From DASPSM01 sp963800135 (lineage in GTDB: Bacteria > Planctomycetota > Planctomycetia > Planctomycetales > Planctomycetaceae): 64,000 nucleotides of DNA. The notes beneath the pieces are model-generated. The model worked only from the letters and a program-made list of their open reading frames with translations. It was not told the origin of the DNA and searched no databases. The position numbers and the translations under genes are program-made. This document shows, in pieces, positions 10,529 through 19,991 of the stretch. Every line of letters begins with the position of its first letter. Position 1 is the first letter of the stretch. Location of the stretch: NCBI GenBank assembly GCA_963800135.1, contig CAWCZR010000010.1:124001-188000 (forward strand), read 5' to 3'.

Positions 10529-11971
10529 ATGCAGATTTTTCCGCGCCCCACCGACACGCACGAGGGCGATGAACCGATTCCGGTCACCCGGGGCCGGTTG
10601 CTCGACTTTGCCGAGGATCCCATGGCCTGCATGCTGGGCCTGCGGGCGCAGCACGGCAACCTGGCTGTCCTCGAAGAGAATACTCAGCGGATCGTGTTCG
10701 TCTTTGGACCGGAGCTGAACCAGCTCGTCCTCTCCGATTGCGAGACGTTTCACTCCCGCTTCTTCGCCATCCGCGGACCGCGGAATTCCGCTCAGCGCCG
10801 GCTCACCTCCGGCATCATGAGCATGAACGGCGAAACTCACAAAGAGCATCGCCGAGTCGTGAAGGGCCCGTTTGAGCGGAAGGCGCTGCCGTTTCATCAT
10901 GGCCCCATCTGCGATCTGACGCGCTGCCTGTTGGACTCGTGGAAGGTCGGCGAAGTCCGCGACATGCACGTCGAGATGACGCGGATCATGCTGCACATCA
11001 CGAGTGCGCTGTTGTTCGGCGTCGAGCAGCCCGAGTTCGCCTGGAAGGTTGGCGACATGATCGACCGCTGGGTCGAAATGAACCACCAGACCGGCATGGG
11101 CGCCTTCGTCTCCGATCCCGAGATCAACGACCGCTATGCCGAGCTGCTCGATTTCGCCAACTCGCTCGAGGACGAAATCCGCACGATGGTCGCGCTGCGT
11201 CGCGCGTCGCACAAGGCAGGCGACGACGTCCTCTCGCTCTTGATTCGCGCGAGCGAGTTCGATCACAAAGTTTCGGCCGAAGAGATGATCGGCCACGTCG
11301 CGCTGCTCTATGGCGCGGCTCACCTCACCACGGCCAACACGCTGACTTGGACGCTGTTCCTCCTGGCGCAGCATCCGACGATCATGCGGCAACTCCACCG
11401 CGAGATCACCGACGTCATGCAGGGGGATTGCCCCACGTACGAAGAAATGACGCGGATGCCGCTCACCGAACGAGTGCTGCGGGAGAGCATGCGAATTCTG
11501 CCGGCGTCGTCCTACTCGCAACGGATCTGCGCGGTGCCCACGATGCTCCGCAATGTGCCGCTCAATCGGGGCACGCCCGTGGTCTTCAGCCAATACGTGA
11601 CGCACCACATGCCCGAGCTGTATCCGGATCCGGAGATGTTCCGGCCGGACCGCTGGCTTGACGGTCCCGTTTCGCCGTACGCCTATTTGCCCTTTGGCGC
11701 GGGGGCGAAGATGTGCATCGGAGCTCCGCTGGCCATGCAAACGCTGCGGACGATGCTGCCTTCGATTCTCAAACGCTACCGATTGACCGTTGTTCCCGGA
11801 GCGGAAATCAACGGCAAGATCGTGTCGACTATGCTGGGGCCGACGACTCCGGTCCCAATGCGGATTGCCCGGCAGGATGGCCGGTTCGAAAGCAGTCCGG
11901 TGATCGGAAACATCCATTCTATGGTGTTTCTTCAAGACGCTACCCCCACGCGCCTCCGGCGGGCCGCCTAA
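10529..11971 (+). CDS. Cytochrome P450
   Basis: Heme-thiolate monooxygenase of 480 residues, starting at ATG 10529 after GAGGAAG. The I-helix is LLYGAAHLTTANTLTW, with the threonine pair kept but His-Leu where Gly-x is common. The ExxR pair of the K-helix is ESMRILPAS. The PERF-like segment is FRPDRWLDG. The heme ligand loop is FGAGAKMCIGAPLA with Cys396. There is no N-terminal membrane anchor, so it is a soluble bacterial-type P450 that needs separate redox partners, and none is adjacent. The gene stands alone between unrelated genes, so the substrate cannot be inferred. The C-terminal tail (about 35 residues beyond the usual end) is unusual but in frame. Confidence 0.92.
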   Translation: MQIFPRPTDTHEGDEPIPVTRGRLLDFAEDPMACMLGLRAQHGNLAVLEENTQRIVFVFGPELNQLVLSDCETFHSRFFAIRGPRNSAQRRLTSGIMSMNGETHKEHRRVVKGPFERKALPFHHGPICDLTRCLLDSWKVGEVRDMHVEMTRIMLHITSALLFGVEQPEFAWKVGDMIDRWVEMNHQTGMGAFVSDPEINDRYAELLDFANSLEDEIRTMVALRRASHKAGDDVLSLLIRASEFDHKVSAEEMIGHVALLYGAAHLTTANTLTWTLFLLAQHPTIMRQLHREITDVMQGDCPTYEEMTRMPLTERVLRESMRILPASSYSQRICAVPTMLRNVPLNRGTPVVFSQYVTHHMPELYPDPEMFRPDRWLDGPVSPYAYLPFGAGAKMCIGAPLAMQTLRTMLPSILKRYRLTVVPGAEINGKIVSTMLGPTTPVPMRIARQDGRFESSPVIGNIHSMVFLQDATPTRLRRAA

Positions 11972-12267
11972 CCTGTCGCCCAAAGACGCGCAGACTGGCT
12001 TCACCAGCCCCGAACCGGCACGTCCCGCGCGCGTCGCCGCGAAATAACCATCCGTTCCGTCCGCGCGCCGCGCGATGTTGCCGAAAAACCACGCATCTTG
12101 GCGGTTTTTGTCCAATCGCTTTCGGCACGTTGGCCGTTTTGGGCTACAGTTGGATGGCCGGCTTTTAATCCAAAGTGGGCCCGTGAATTGAACCTGATCA
12201 TGCACGCGCAGATCATTGCCGAGACCCGAACACCGCGTCCTGAAAGCCACGTCCTGAAAGCCGCTGT

Positions 12268-12390
12268 ATGGGCTACTTCATTCTCACCACCGTTTGCACG
12301 CTGACTTACCTCGGCTATCTCCCCATTCCCAGAAACGTGCTGATCGCGGCCTGCGTCGTCTACGTTTTGTACGATGCGTTCAAACGCTAA
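12268..12390 (+). CDS. Possible 40-residue membrane peptide
   Basis: The ATG at 12268 opens a 40-codon frame: a hydrophobic stretch (MGYFILTTVCTLTYLGYLPI), then RNVLIAACVVYVLYDAFKR and TAA. The sequence looks like two short membrane helices with a positively charged end, which is not typical of random G+C-rich frames. There is no clear ribosome site, and it ends 19 bases before the convergent miaA stop. Plausible but unproven small protein. Confidence 0.4.
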   Translation: MGYFILTTVCTLTYLGYLPIPRNVLIAACVVYVLYDAFKR

Positions 12391-12408
12391 CGCGTTCACC
12401 TTCCCGCC

Positions 12409-13383
12409 TCAGCACTTCTCATTAACCGGCGACGAGCGGGGAATGCCGGACGACCTCAGCACGCTTTCGGCCAATTCTTCCGCCGTTTCGCTCCCGGTCA
12501 TTTCGATCGGGCGACATTCTTCCAAGTGACGAAACCAGGTGTGCTGCCGCTTGGCAAATTGCCGCGTTCGCGTTTGGATCAACGCGATGGTCTCGGCCAG
12601 CGGAACGCCCTCTTCGAGATGGGCGATGACCTCCTTGTATCCGAGCGCCTGTCGCGCGGTGTGACTGAGCGGCTGCGGCCCGGCCAACAACCCGCGGACC
12701 TCCTCGATCAATCCATCGGCGACCATCGCCTCGACGCGGCGATCGATGCGCTCGTAAAGCCAGCGGCGCGGCGGCGAGAACCAGTAGACGTGTTGCGGCC
12801 GGTCTTCGAGCGGCAACGGGGCTTGTCGCTGGAATTCTGAAAGAGGCCGTCCCGTCGCAAAGTACACCTCGAGAGCGCGGACAATTCGCCGGGCATCGTT
12901 GGCGTGAATCCGTCGCGCGGCGCGCGGATCGACAGTCGCCAGCTTCGCGTGCATTTGCTCGGCCGAGGAGCTCGCGAGTTCCTCGGTAATTTGCCGGCGA
13001 ATCTCCGGCGCAATTTCGGGACCGTCGAACACGCCCCGCAATAATGCTCGCAGGTAGAGCCCCGTCCCGCCGACGAAGAGCGGAATCCGTCCGCGCGCGA
13101 CGACGGTGCGCGCAGCGTCAGTAGCAGCCGACAGATACTGCGCCACGCTGAATGATTCGTGCGGCTCGCACAGATCGATTAAATGATGCGACGCCAGCGC
13201 GCGAAGTTGTGGTGACGGCTTCGCGGTGCCGATCTCCATGCCGCGATAGATCGACATCGAATCCATCGAAAAGATGTCGGCGCCGATTCGCATCGCCAGC
13301 GCGACGGCTGCTGCGGATTTTCCGCAAGCCGTCGGCCCCGCGAGGAACCAAGAGCGCTTCAAGATGTCGTGAGAAATCTGCAT
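12409..13383 (-). CDS. miaA: tRNA dimethylallyltransferase
   Basis: Transfers a dimethylallyl group to N6 of A37 in tRNAs reading UNN codons. The P-loop is FLAGPTACGKSAAAVALA at the N-terminus. The family motifs DIFSMDSMSIYRGMEIGTAKP, HHLIDLCEP, PLFVGGTGLYLRALL, RRIVRALEVYFATG and RQFAKRQHTWFRHL are present in the expected order. The ATG at 13383 gives 324 residues, a normal length; a longer frame upstream lacks family similarity. The closing CDS end at 12409 is convergent with the small membrane ORF. Confidence 0.95.
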   Translation of the reverse strand: MQISHDILKRSWFLAGPTACGKSAAAVALAMRIGADIFSMDSMSIYRGMEIGTAKPSPQLRALASHHLIDLCEPHESFSVAQYLSAATDAARTVVARGRIPLFVGGTGLYLRALLRGVFDGPEIAPEIRRQITEELASSSAEQMHAKLATVDPRAARRIHANDARRIVRALEVYFATGRPLSEFQRQAPLPLEDRPQHVYWFSPPRRWLYERIDRRVEAMVADGLIEEVRGLLAGPQPLSHTARQALGYKEVIAHLEEGVPLAETIALIQTRTRQFAKRQHTWFRHLEECRPIEMTGSETAEELAESVLRSSGIPRSSPVNEKC

Positions 13384-13736
13384 GAAGGATCGCCGTCCGC
13401 TGATTCTATCGGTCGCGTTCTCGGCGGTCTCACCGCCGTCGCGCACGCGTTTCTGTAAGCTTTACAAGCCCGCTGAAAAATCTCCAAAATCGGCTTGACG
13501 CTTTCGCGGGAATCGTGAGAATGCCGCTCTCTTGATTGCGGTTTCAACGCCGCGATCGAAAGCAACTCCTACAACAGCAACTCCTCAACGTTCTGTTGTT
13601 CTTCCAACTCACATCTCGAAAATCGATTTAGACCCGGCCGAAGGTTCTTCGTGCCTCAGGCAGCACGCGCGTGCACCCCGATCTTCGCACGCGCAATCCG
13701 GCTGCCGGTGCGACTGCGCCCTCGGCGGAGAGCCGT
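13384..13736. promoter_or_regulatory. miaA/murE divergent intergenic region with candidate murE promoter
   Basis: 353 bases without a gene. On the plus strand TTGACG (13495-13500) is followed after 16 bases by GAGAAT (13517-13522), a reasonable sigma-70-type promoter for the murE-murF-mraY block. The -10 match is weak at its first base. A frame upstream of the chosen murE start is open but has no family similarity. Confidence 0.35.
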
Positions 13737-15248
13737 ATGACCCCGCGGTTCCTGCCCCTGCGCGTGCCCGTCAGCTTGCGCACGCTCTTGCCCACGGCGA
13801 GCTTCGTCGGGTGCGCGGACATCCGCGTGACCGAAGCCACCGAGCAGAGCGGTCAGTGTGGCCCCCACATGCTCTTCGCGGCAATCCCCGGCACGCATGT
13901 CGATGGAGCGACCTTCGTCGATGAGGCGATCAAGCGGGGAGCCAACAGCCTGCTCGTTCAACGCCCGCTGCCCAACGTGCACATTCCTCAGTGCGTCGTC
14001 CCGCACGCTCGCAAGGCGTTCGCGGAACTTTGCTCGGCCCTGGCCGGCTATCCGTCGCGGCACCTGCAGACGGCGGCCGTCACCGGCACCAACGGCAAGA
14101 CCACGGTGACCTGGCTCATCCGTTCGATTCTGGAACGGACCGGACATCGCACCGGATTGCTGGGCACAATCGAATACCACGACGGCGTCCACTCGTCGCC
14201 GTCGAAAATGACCACCCCCGACTCGCAGTCGCTGGCCCACTGGCTCTCGTCGATGGTCGCTGCCGAATCGACGCACGCCGTGCTCGAAGTCTCCAGCCAC
14301 GCGCTCGAGCAGGAGCGAACGGCCGGTACTGAGTTCGACGTCGCGGTCGTCACGAACATTACGCACGATCATTTCGATTACCATCACGATCTCGATTCCT
14401 ACCGGGCGGCCAAGGCCCGATTGCTTTCGCACCTCAAGGCTCAGGCGCTCGTCGTCCTGAATGCCGACGATCAACACAGCGCGGCCCTGGTTGGCCGCGT
14501 GGCGGGAGATGCCCGCGTCGTCACCTACGGACTCGAGCGGCCGGCCCGCGTGTGGGCGACCATTCTGGACGAATCGCTGCGGGGCTCCCGATTCCTGCTC
14601 CGCCGCGCCACCGACTCGATTGAAGTGTCGACGTCGCTCGTCGGCCGACATAACGTGTCCAACTGCCTGGCAGCCGCCGCGGCGACCGAGCGATTCGGAC
14701 TGTCGCTGGCCGAAGTGAAAGCCGGCATCGAAGGACTGCGCCTGGTTCCCGGCCGGATGGAACGGGTCGACTGCGGACAGCCGTTCGATGTCTTCGTCGA
14801 TTATGCCCATACGGACGATGCCCTGCACCGCGCGATCGGCTTCCTGAAGCGGCTCTCGCACGGCCGAGTGCTGTGCGTTGCCGGCGCGGGCGGCGATCGT
14901 GATCGGTCCAAGCGTCCGCTGATCGGCCGCGCGTTGAGCGAGGCCGACGTCGCCATCGTCACCAGCGACAACCCTCGCTCCGAGGACCCCGACCAAATCA
15001 TTCGCGAGGTCGTTGCCGGCTGTCCGGCGGCGGCCCATGAACCGGTCGTCGAACCTGATCGTGCCGCCGCCATTCGCCGCGCACTCGGGTTCGCCGAGCC
15101 CGGCGACTGCGTGCTCGTGGCCGGCAAAGGACACGAGCGGGAACAAATCATCGGCAACCGAAGAGTGCCTTTTGTCGACCGCGACGTGGTGCGGGACGTT
15201 CTGGTACGGCGCAAGCCGACCGTCGGTGTCACCGCGGCCATCGTCTAA
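13737..15248 (+). CDS. murE: UDP-MurNAc-L-Ala-D-Glu:meso-DAP ligase
   Basis: Cytoplasmic Mur ligase that adds the third amino acid to the peptidoglycan stem. The Mur ATP-binding loop is AAVTGTNGKTTVTWL. VLEVSSHALEQER and TNITHDHFDYH follow, and VFVDYAHTDDALHRAI marks the C-terminal domain. The substrate motif TSDNPRSEDP contains DNPR, which in characterised MurE enzymes binds meso-diaminopimelate, so DAP-type peptidoglycan is expected. The ATG at 13737 gives about 504 residues; an upstream ATG would add only low-complexity sequence. It precedes murF by 111 bases. Confidence 0.95.
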   Translation: MTPRFLPLRVPVSLRTLLPTASFVGCADIRVTEATEQSGQCGPHMLFAAIPGTHVDGATFVDEAIKRGANSLLVQRPLPNVHIPQCVVPHARKAFAELCSALAGYPSRHLQTAAVTGTNGKTTVTWLIRSILERTGHRTGLLGTIEYHDGVHSSPSKMTTPDSQSLAHWLSSMVAAESTHAVLEVSSHALEQERTAGTEFDVAVVTNITHDHFDYHHDLDSYRAAKARLLSHLKAQALVVLNADDQHSAALVGRVAGDARVVTYGLERPARVWATILDESLRGSRFLLRRATDSIEVSTSLVGRHNVSNCLAAAAATERFGLSLAEVKAGIEGLRLVPGRMERVDCGQPFDVFVDYAHTDDALHRAIGFLKRLSHGRVLCVAGAGGDRDRSKRPLIGRALSEADVAIVTSDNPRSEDPDQIIREVVAGCPAAAHEPVVEPDRAAAIRRALGFAEPGDCVLVAGKGHEREQIIGNRRVPFVDRDVVRDVLVRRKPTVGVTAAIV

Positions 15249-15359
15249 GCCCAGCGTACAAACCGTTCGAGATTGCGACTCATGTTGCCGGAAATGATCA
15301 CCATTATTTCTCGCTTGTTCGTGCTGCTGGCCCTCGGGCCGGCCGCAGGGCCAACCGGC

Positions 15360-16787
15360 ATGGAACGCGTCACACTCCAAGAACTCGAAACCGCGACGGG
15401 AGGGCGAGCGATCGCCTGTAACCCGGCGGCTGTCGCGTTCGACCGGGTGACGACCGATTCGCGGACGGCCCGACCGGGCGACCTCTTCTGGGCACTGCCG
15501 GGCGAACGACACGATGGACACGAATTCGTCGCCGACGCGATGAGCCGCGGCGCGGTGGCTTGCGTGATTCAAGAAAACAAGACGGTTGCCGGCGTGCCGG
15601 CGCTCATCGTCCCCGACGTTCTGCAAGGATTGCAGGACTTTGCCCGATCGCACCGCCAGCGCATGGACGCGCTGGTGATCGGGATCACGGGGACGGTCGG
15701 CAAGACGACGACTCGTGAAATGCTGCACGCGGCCCTCAGTCCGGCCTTCGCGGGCTGCCGCAGCCGGAAGAATTTCAACAATCACATCGGCGTGCCCTTG
15801 AGCGTGCTCGACATCGAGTCGAGTCACGAGTTTGCCGTCCTCGAATTGGCCGCCTCGCGACAGGGTGAGATTCGCCAACTGGCCGAAATCGCCCGGCCCG
15901 AAGTCGGCGTGCTCACCAGCATCGGCGTTGCGCACCTGGACGGGTTCGGTACCATCGAAACGATCGCGTTGACGAAAGCTGAGTTGCTCGAGTCGCTCCC
16001 GGCGAGCGGATTTGCCGTCATCAACGGCGACGACGCCCGCTGCCTCGCGGCGGGCGCTCGGGCCCACTGTCCAGTCATTACGGTGGGCGAAGGAACGAAC
16101 AACACATTGCGGGCGACCTCCGTCGAGACGAACAGCCGTTCGCTCCGATTTGCAGTCGATGGCAAGACCTACGAGCTTCCGGCCGTCGGACGGCATCACC
16201 TGGTTGCCGGACTGGCCGCCGTCGCGGTCGGACGAGAGCTGGGCGTCAAGCCGCGCGATCTTGCCGAAGGCCTGTCGCGGTTCGTGCCTGTCCCTGGTCG
16301 CTGCGTCGTGAAACAGCGCCGGCCGTGGACACTGATCGACGACACCTACAACGCCAATCCGACGTCGGCCGAAGCGGCTTGTCGCCTGCTCGCCGACTGG
16401 AACGATCACGGACGAAACGATCACGGACGCCGAATTCTGGTCCTGGCTGACATGCTCGAGCTGGGAACGGAAGCGGCCCGCTGGCACGCCTCGATCGGGG
16501 CGTGTGCGGCGGGGCTCGGTCTCAACGGGCTGGTTGCTGTCGGCAATCACGCCTCCGACCTGGTCGCCGGCGCTCGTCAGGCGGGCATGCAATCCGAACA
16601 ACTGGCTCAGTGCGACGAACTCGACGTTGTGGTCGCCGTCCTCGACTGCTGGCTCGAACCGGGCGACGTCGTGCTGGTGAAGGGTTCTCGTTCGATGCGG
16701 ATGGAACGCGTCGTCGAACAACTCGCCTCTCTCTCGAACATTCAGGAGAACATCGCCCCGTGCACCGGCACGAGGGCCTGCGCATAG
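15360..16787 (+). CDS. murF: UDP-MurNAc-tripeptide D-Ala-D-Ala ligase
   Basis: Adds D-Ala-D-Ala to complete the stem pentapeptide. The ATP loop is ITGTVGKTTTREML, with Val replacing the usual Asn. SRKNFNNHIGVPLS, the lid-like ELAASRQGEI and the C-terminal IDDTYNANPTSAEAA with VLADMLELG are classic MurF motifs. The start at ATG 15360 (MERVTLQELE) fits the family N-terminus, and the hydrophobic upstream extension from 15273 does not. About 475 residues. A 15-base tandem duplication at 16401-16430 doubles the pentapeptide NDHGR inside the C-terminal domain. Confidence 0.94.
   Translation: MERVTLQELETATGGRAIACNPAAVAFDRVTTDSRTARPGDLFWALPGERHDGHEFVADAMSRGAVACVIQENKTVAGVPALIVPDVLQGLQDFARSHRQRMDALVIGITGTVGKTTTREMLHAALSPAFAGCRSRKNFNNHIGVPLSVLDIESSHEFAVLELAASRQGEIRQLAEIARPEVGVLTSIGVAHLDGFGTIETIALTKAELLESLPASGFAVINGDDARCLAAGARAHCPVITVGEGTNNTLRATSVETNSRSLRFAVDGKTYELPAVGRHHLVAGLAAVAVGRELGVKPRDLAEGLSRFVPVPGRCVVKQRRPWTLIDDTYNANPTSAEAACRLLADWNDHGRNDHGRRILVLADMLELGTEAARWHASIGACAAGLGLNGLVAVGNHASDLVAGARQAGMQSEQLAQCDELDVVVAVLDCWLEPGDVVLVKGSRSMRMERVVEQLASLSNIQENIAPCTGTRACA
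16401..16430 (+). repeat. 15-bp tandem duplication inside murF
   Basis: Two adjacent 15-base copies (16401-16415 and 16416-16430) differ only in the last base and keep the frame, encoding NDHGR twice. Probably a recent replication-slippage event in a loop between helices of the C-terminal domain. Confidence 0.8.
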
Positions 16788-17087
16788 TTTTGAGGTTCTG
16801 TTGTGTACGTAGGGTTTGCGGGAATCCGACGTACTGTTCGGCTTCGGCCGGGCGGAAGCATTCAGACAATTGGAACAAGTGATTTCTGGGTCAATCACTC
16901 CAAGTGTCCGCTTCGCAGCAGAACCTACAGACCGGGCGCCGAGGTTGTACCTCGGCGCCCGGGGATACACCTGCCTCTGTCGGTTTTTGACTACGTATGT
17001 CGAACTCAAACCTGACCGAATCAGTTGACGGGTGCGGCCGCTTCGAGCGCGCCGATCTGTCGATGTGGCGGTCACGGGCAAAACGCG
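16788..17087. other. murF-mraY intergenic region
   Basis: 300 bases with no credible gene. The main structure is the perfect hairpin at 16933-16961, listed separately. Short open frames here have no ribosome site and no recognisable product. Confidence 0.5.
16933..16961 (+). terminator. Perfect 13-bp hairpin between murF and mraY
   Basis: CGGGCGCCGAGGT (16933-16945), loop TGT, then the exact complement ACCTCGGCGCCCG (16949-16961). No T-run follows, so it is not a standard intrinsic terminator. It could be an attenuator, an mRNA processing or stability element, or a protein-binding palindrome separating murF from mraY. Confidence 0.45.
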
Positions 17088-18190
17088 ATGCTGGTCTGGC
17101 TGGTCAACTGGTTCGCTCCGATGCTGCGCCAAGTCGAGGTGCACTCGGCGGGCGATTCGCGCGTCTTTCTGACGGCGCGAACGGCCCTGGCCAGCGTGAC
17201 GGCCTTTATCCTGGCGATCGCTTTGGGTCCACTGGCGATTCGTTGGCTCCGCAGCCGGTTTCGGGAACGCATTGCCAGCGCGTCGAAACGATTGAACGAA
17301 ATTCAGGCAGCCAAGCAGTCGACACCGACCATGGGCGGGTTGTTCATCGTCGCCGCGATTGTGATCGGAACTCTGCTCTTCGGCGACTTGACGAATCTCT
17401 ATACGCAGTTGGCACTGCTGACGACGATTTCTTTCGGGCGCTCGGTGCCTGCGACGACTGGATCAAGCTCAATACGCCACGGAACGGACTGAGCGTACGA
17501 CAGAAGTTCGCCGTCCAACTGGTGTTGGCTCTGCTGATCGGCTCGATCTTGTACTGGCATCAGCGGACGGTGCCGCACGGACTGGAGCTGATCGGACCGT
17601 TGGGAGCCGGCAGCGTGTTTCTGGGCGGAGCGTTCATTGTTTGGGCCGTGCTGGTGATCGTGGGGACCTCCAACGCGGTCAATCTGACCGACGGCCTCGA
17701 TGGGCTGGCGGGCGGCTGCACAGTGTTTGCCGGCTCGGCCTTCGTGGCACTGGTCTACCTGGCCGGCCATCGGACGATGTCGGACTACCTGGGAATTCCG
17801 TTCATTTCGGGATGCGGCGAGCTGAGCGTGGTTTTGGGAGCGATGGTCGGAGCGATGCTCGGCTTCCTTTGGTTCAACTGTTATCCGGCCCAAGTCTTCA
17901 TGGGAGACACTGGAGCCTTGCCGGTCGGTGCGCTCCTGGCGCTGGCGGCCCTCGCCTCGCGGCAGGAAGCCCTGCTGGTGATCGTCGGTGGCGTTTTTGT
18001 GATCGAAACGGTCAGTGTTCTGCTGCAAATCGGTTGGTACAGACTGACCGGGAATCGGCTGATCGCCTGCAGTCCACTTCACAATCACTATCTGTTCCAG
18101 GGGCAACACGAAATCAAAATTGTCGTCCGGTTTTGGATCGGCTCGGCCCTGCTGGCGATCGTCGGCGTGGCCAGTCTCAAGCTCCGGTAG
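17088..18190 (+). CDS. mraY: Phospho-N-acetylmuramoyl-pentapeptide transferase, frameshifted
   Basis: Integral membrane enzyme that makes lipid I from UDP-MurNAc-pentapeptide and undecaprenyl phosphate. The ATG at 17088 is followed by the first membrane helix and the motif KQSTPTMGGLFIVAAIVIG. Near 17437 one G is missing (GGG for GGGG), moving the rest to another frame, where GACDDWIKL, NAVNLTDGLDGLAGG and NCYPAQVFMGDTGALPVG follow. The HHH motif region reads SPLHNHYLFQG, with Asn in the middle position. The corrected length of about 367 residues is normal. It follows murF, as in dcw clusters, but murD, ftsW, murG and murC do not follow. Confidence 0.93.
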
Positions 18191-18536
18191 ACCACCAACT
18201 GTGAGCAACGGTCCGACGGACCGGCAGCAACCAACAGGAAATAAAAGCGTCTAGCAGGTCTCGTTAGGGAGAGAGGGATTCCGGAAGCCGGTTCGACCGA
18301 CTCAGGTCGGTTGAACCGGCTTCCACCCTTTCGAAGCCGGCCTTAATGAGGCGTGGATTCCGGGCAACGCGGAAACATTTGCTTATCCGTTACCGCCCGT
18401 ATCATTTCCGGAAAAACGGGAAACTTGGCAAGCAAAATGCTTCCTTCGAGGTTGCCACACCTGTACCATGACTCGCTACGGTCCAAAATCGACCTGCACA
18501 GGGATCGTCAACAGGTGCGAAGTGGAGCTCTCGAGA
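18191..18536. other. Intergenic region after mraY
   Basis: About 345 bases. It holds a 19-bp hairpin at 18283-18324 (listed separately) and a second related GAAGCCGG half-site at 18333-18340. I see no gene in this stretch. Confidence 0.5.
18283..18324 (+). terminator. Long hairpin downstream of mraY
   Basis: GGAAGCCGGTTC-G-ACCGAC (18283-18301), loop TCAG, then GTCGGT-T-GAACCGGCTTCC (18306-18324). All 19 positions pair in RNA if one G-U pair is allowed. No strong T-run follows. It probably ends or stabilises the murE-murF-mraY transcript. Confidence 0.45.
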
Positions 18537-18698
18537 ATGAAATCCGTCAGCCCCTGGTTTCAAACCGCACAACTCTTGAATGGAATTCGCAAGACCGTTT
18601 CGGAGATTGAGGCCAACCGCTCAGTCCCGGCGGATCGCAACGTTCGGCCGGCCGACTCGGCGATTTTGCAGCGTGTCGACGAGAAAAAGCCGAACTAA
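18537..18698 (+). CDS. Small hypothetical protein, about 53 residues
   Basis: The ATG at 18537 lies about 7 bases after a weak GGAG-containing stretch and opens a 53-codon frame rich in charged and polar residues (QTAQLLNGIRKTVSEIEANR), ending in EKKPN. A longer version could start at ATG 18468. No family recognised. The composition is protein-like and soluble, but evidence for translation is slight. Confidence 0.35.
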   Translation: MKSVSPWFQTAQLLNGIRKTVSEIEANRSVPADRNVRPADSAILQRVDEKKPN

Positions 18699-18903
18699 CG
18701 CGCGATTTCGCGCCCCGCATTAATTTTCCATTCGGGAAATCTCCGCCTCCGCGAAATGTGACCTGGGCGGTTTCCGGCAGGAACGCTATTCTTCCGCGCG
18801 TGCTTTTTGTCGCGGGAGCGACCTGCCGCTGAAGCGCCCCAAGCCCGCTGGCTGCCGGCCGCCCACCCCGTTTCTGCTCACGACTAAGCTCCAGGTGTGC
18901 GCC

Positions 18904-19656
18904 ATGGCGGGCCGATCCTCAGCCGCGCTTTCGGGCAAATTTGCCCACATTCCCTCCACACCCGGGGCGCCGCCGGCCCGAACCGACGCCGCTAACTCGA
19001 CCGCTCTAAAAAATGAACGGAGCCGCTCTGGGCCGCGAAGGGCCGCTTGGATTGTTGGGCTGACGGCCGTCGCCATTCTCGTGGGCGCCGTTTCGCTTTG
19101 GTTCTTGGTGCTCCGGGACCGGCTGATTCCTAAGCGATTCGGCGAGGTTGTGCCGAACAAGGTCTTTCGTAGCGGCCAAATCTCGCGACATCTGATCGCG
19201 GACGTTGTCGATCGCCATCAGATCGGCACTATCATCGATCTCAACGGCCTCGACCCATCCGATGCCGACCAGCGGGCTGAGGTCGAGGTCTCCGAAGCCA
19301 GAGGAGTCCACCTCCTGCGCTTTCCGTTGCGGGGCGACGCCACCGGGCCCATCGACCGCTATGCCGGTGCCGTGCAAGCGATCGCCAGCTCCGAGCAGCA
19401 GGGGCGTGCCGTCCTCGTCCATTGTTCCGCCGGATCGCAACGAACGGGGGCCTGCGTGAGCTTTTACCGCCTGCTCGTCCGACACGACCCGCCCGAAGAC
19501 GTCTACCGCGAGCTTGTCGCCTACGGCTGGAACCCGCGGACCAACCAGGTCCTGCTCAACTACGTGAACGGGCACATGCACGAACTGGCGCAAATGCTGG
19601 TCGAGCGACACGTCATCGATCGCGAGCCGTCGCCGCTGCCCACGCTCCACCCGTGA
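18904..19656 (+). CDS. Membrane-anchored dual-specificity/tyrosine-type phosphatase
   Basis: About 250 residues from ATG 18904 (GTG 18895 is possible). A disordered N-terminus precedes one membrane helix (AAWIVGLTAVAILVGAVSLW, about residues 45-66). The outer or soluble domain carries the Cys-phosphatase P-loop VHCSAGSQRTGACVSFYRLL, i.e. the HCx5R signature, with an upstream VFRSGQISRHL and a general-acid loop candidate near LNGLDPSDADQRAE. This fits the Siw14/DSP-like group that removes phosphate from tyrosine, inositol phosphates or lipids. Substrate unknown. No operon partner. Confidence 0.82.
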   Translation: MAGRSSAALSGKFAHIPSTPGAPPARTDAANSTALKNERSRSGPRRAAWIVGLTAVAILVGAVSLWFLVLRDRLIPKRFGEVVPNKVFRSGQISRHLIADVVDRHQIGTIIDLNGLDPSDADQRAEVEVSEARGVHLLRFPLRGDATGPIDRYAGAVQAIASSEQQGRAVLVHCSAGSQRTGACVSFYRLLVRHDPPEDVYRELVAYGWNPRTNQVLLNYVNGHMHELAQMLVERHVIDREPSPLPTLHP

Positions 19657-19991
19657 GCACGGGGCCCGCGACGCCACGACTGTGTCTGCCTCAAGCGTCT
19701 GGGTTGGGTGCTGGATCGAGCCGGCTGGCGAACCTCGAATCGCTCGGAGCCCTGTCGCAATCAATCCCCGGTTCCGAAGACCTTGGACATTGGACTTTGG
19801 ACTCGATCAACGTGTCCCGTCCCGCCCGTGGTCTCGTGCCCTCGGTGGAGATTTGTGCGGAAGCCCCGCGGTGGGACCACTTTTGCCCCTTCCCCTTATA
19901 TCAATTCATGGAGACCCGTCCCGCCGGGGATTAAATTTCATCCAAGTGAGGGCCCTTTTCCCCGGCGCACGGCCAGTGGTCAACTTTCTCG
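19657..19991. other. Intergenic stretch before the island
   Basis: About 335 bases without a recognisable gene or RNA. Near its end the segment GTGGTCAACTTTCTCG (19976-19991) is directly repeated, with two changes, as the first part of the left inverted repeat at 19992. Confidence 0.5.

Noticed and set aside
12000..12300. Additional plus-strand frames after the P450 gene
   Set aside because: They are Arg/Pro-rich, overlap each other, and lack ribosome sites. Only the 40-codon hydrophobic frame at 12268 looked protein-like.
13656..17144. A very long open frame (1162 codons) on the minus strand opposite murE, murF and part of mraY
   Set aside because: It is exactly antisense to well-supported cell-wall genes, has Arg/Gly/His-rich composition typical of G+C-rich shadow frames and no ribosome site or domain.
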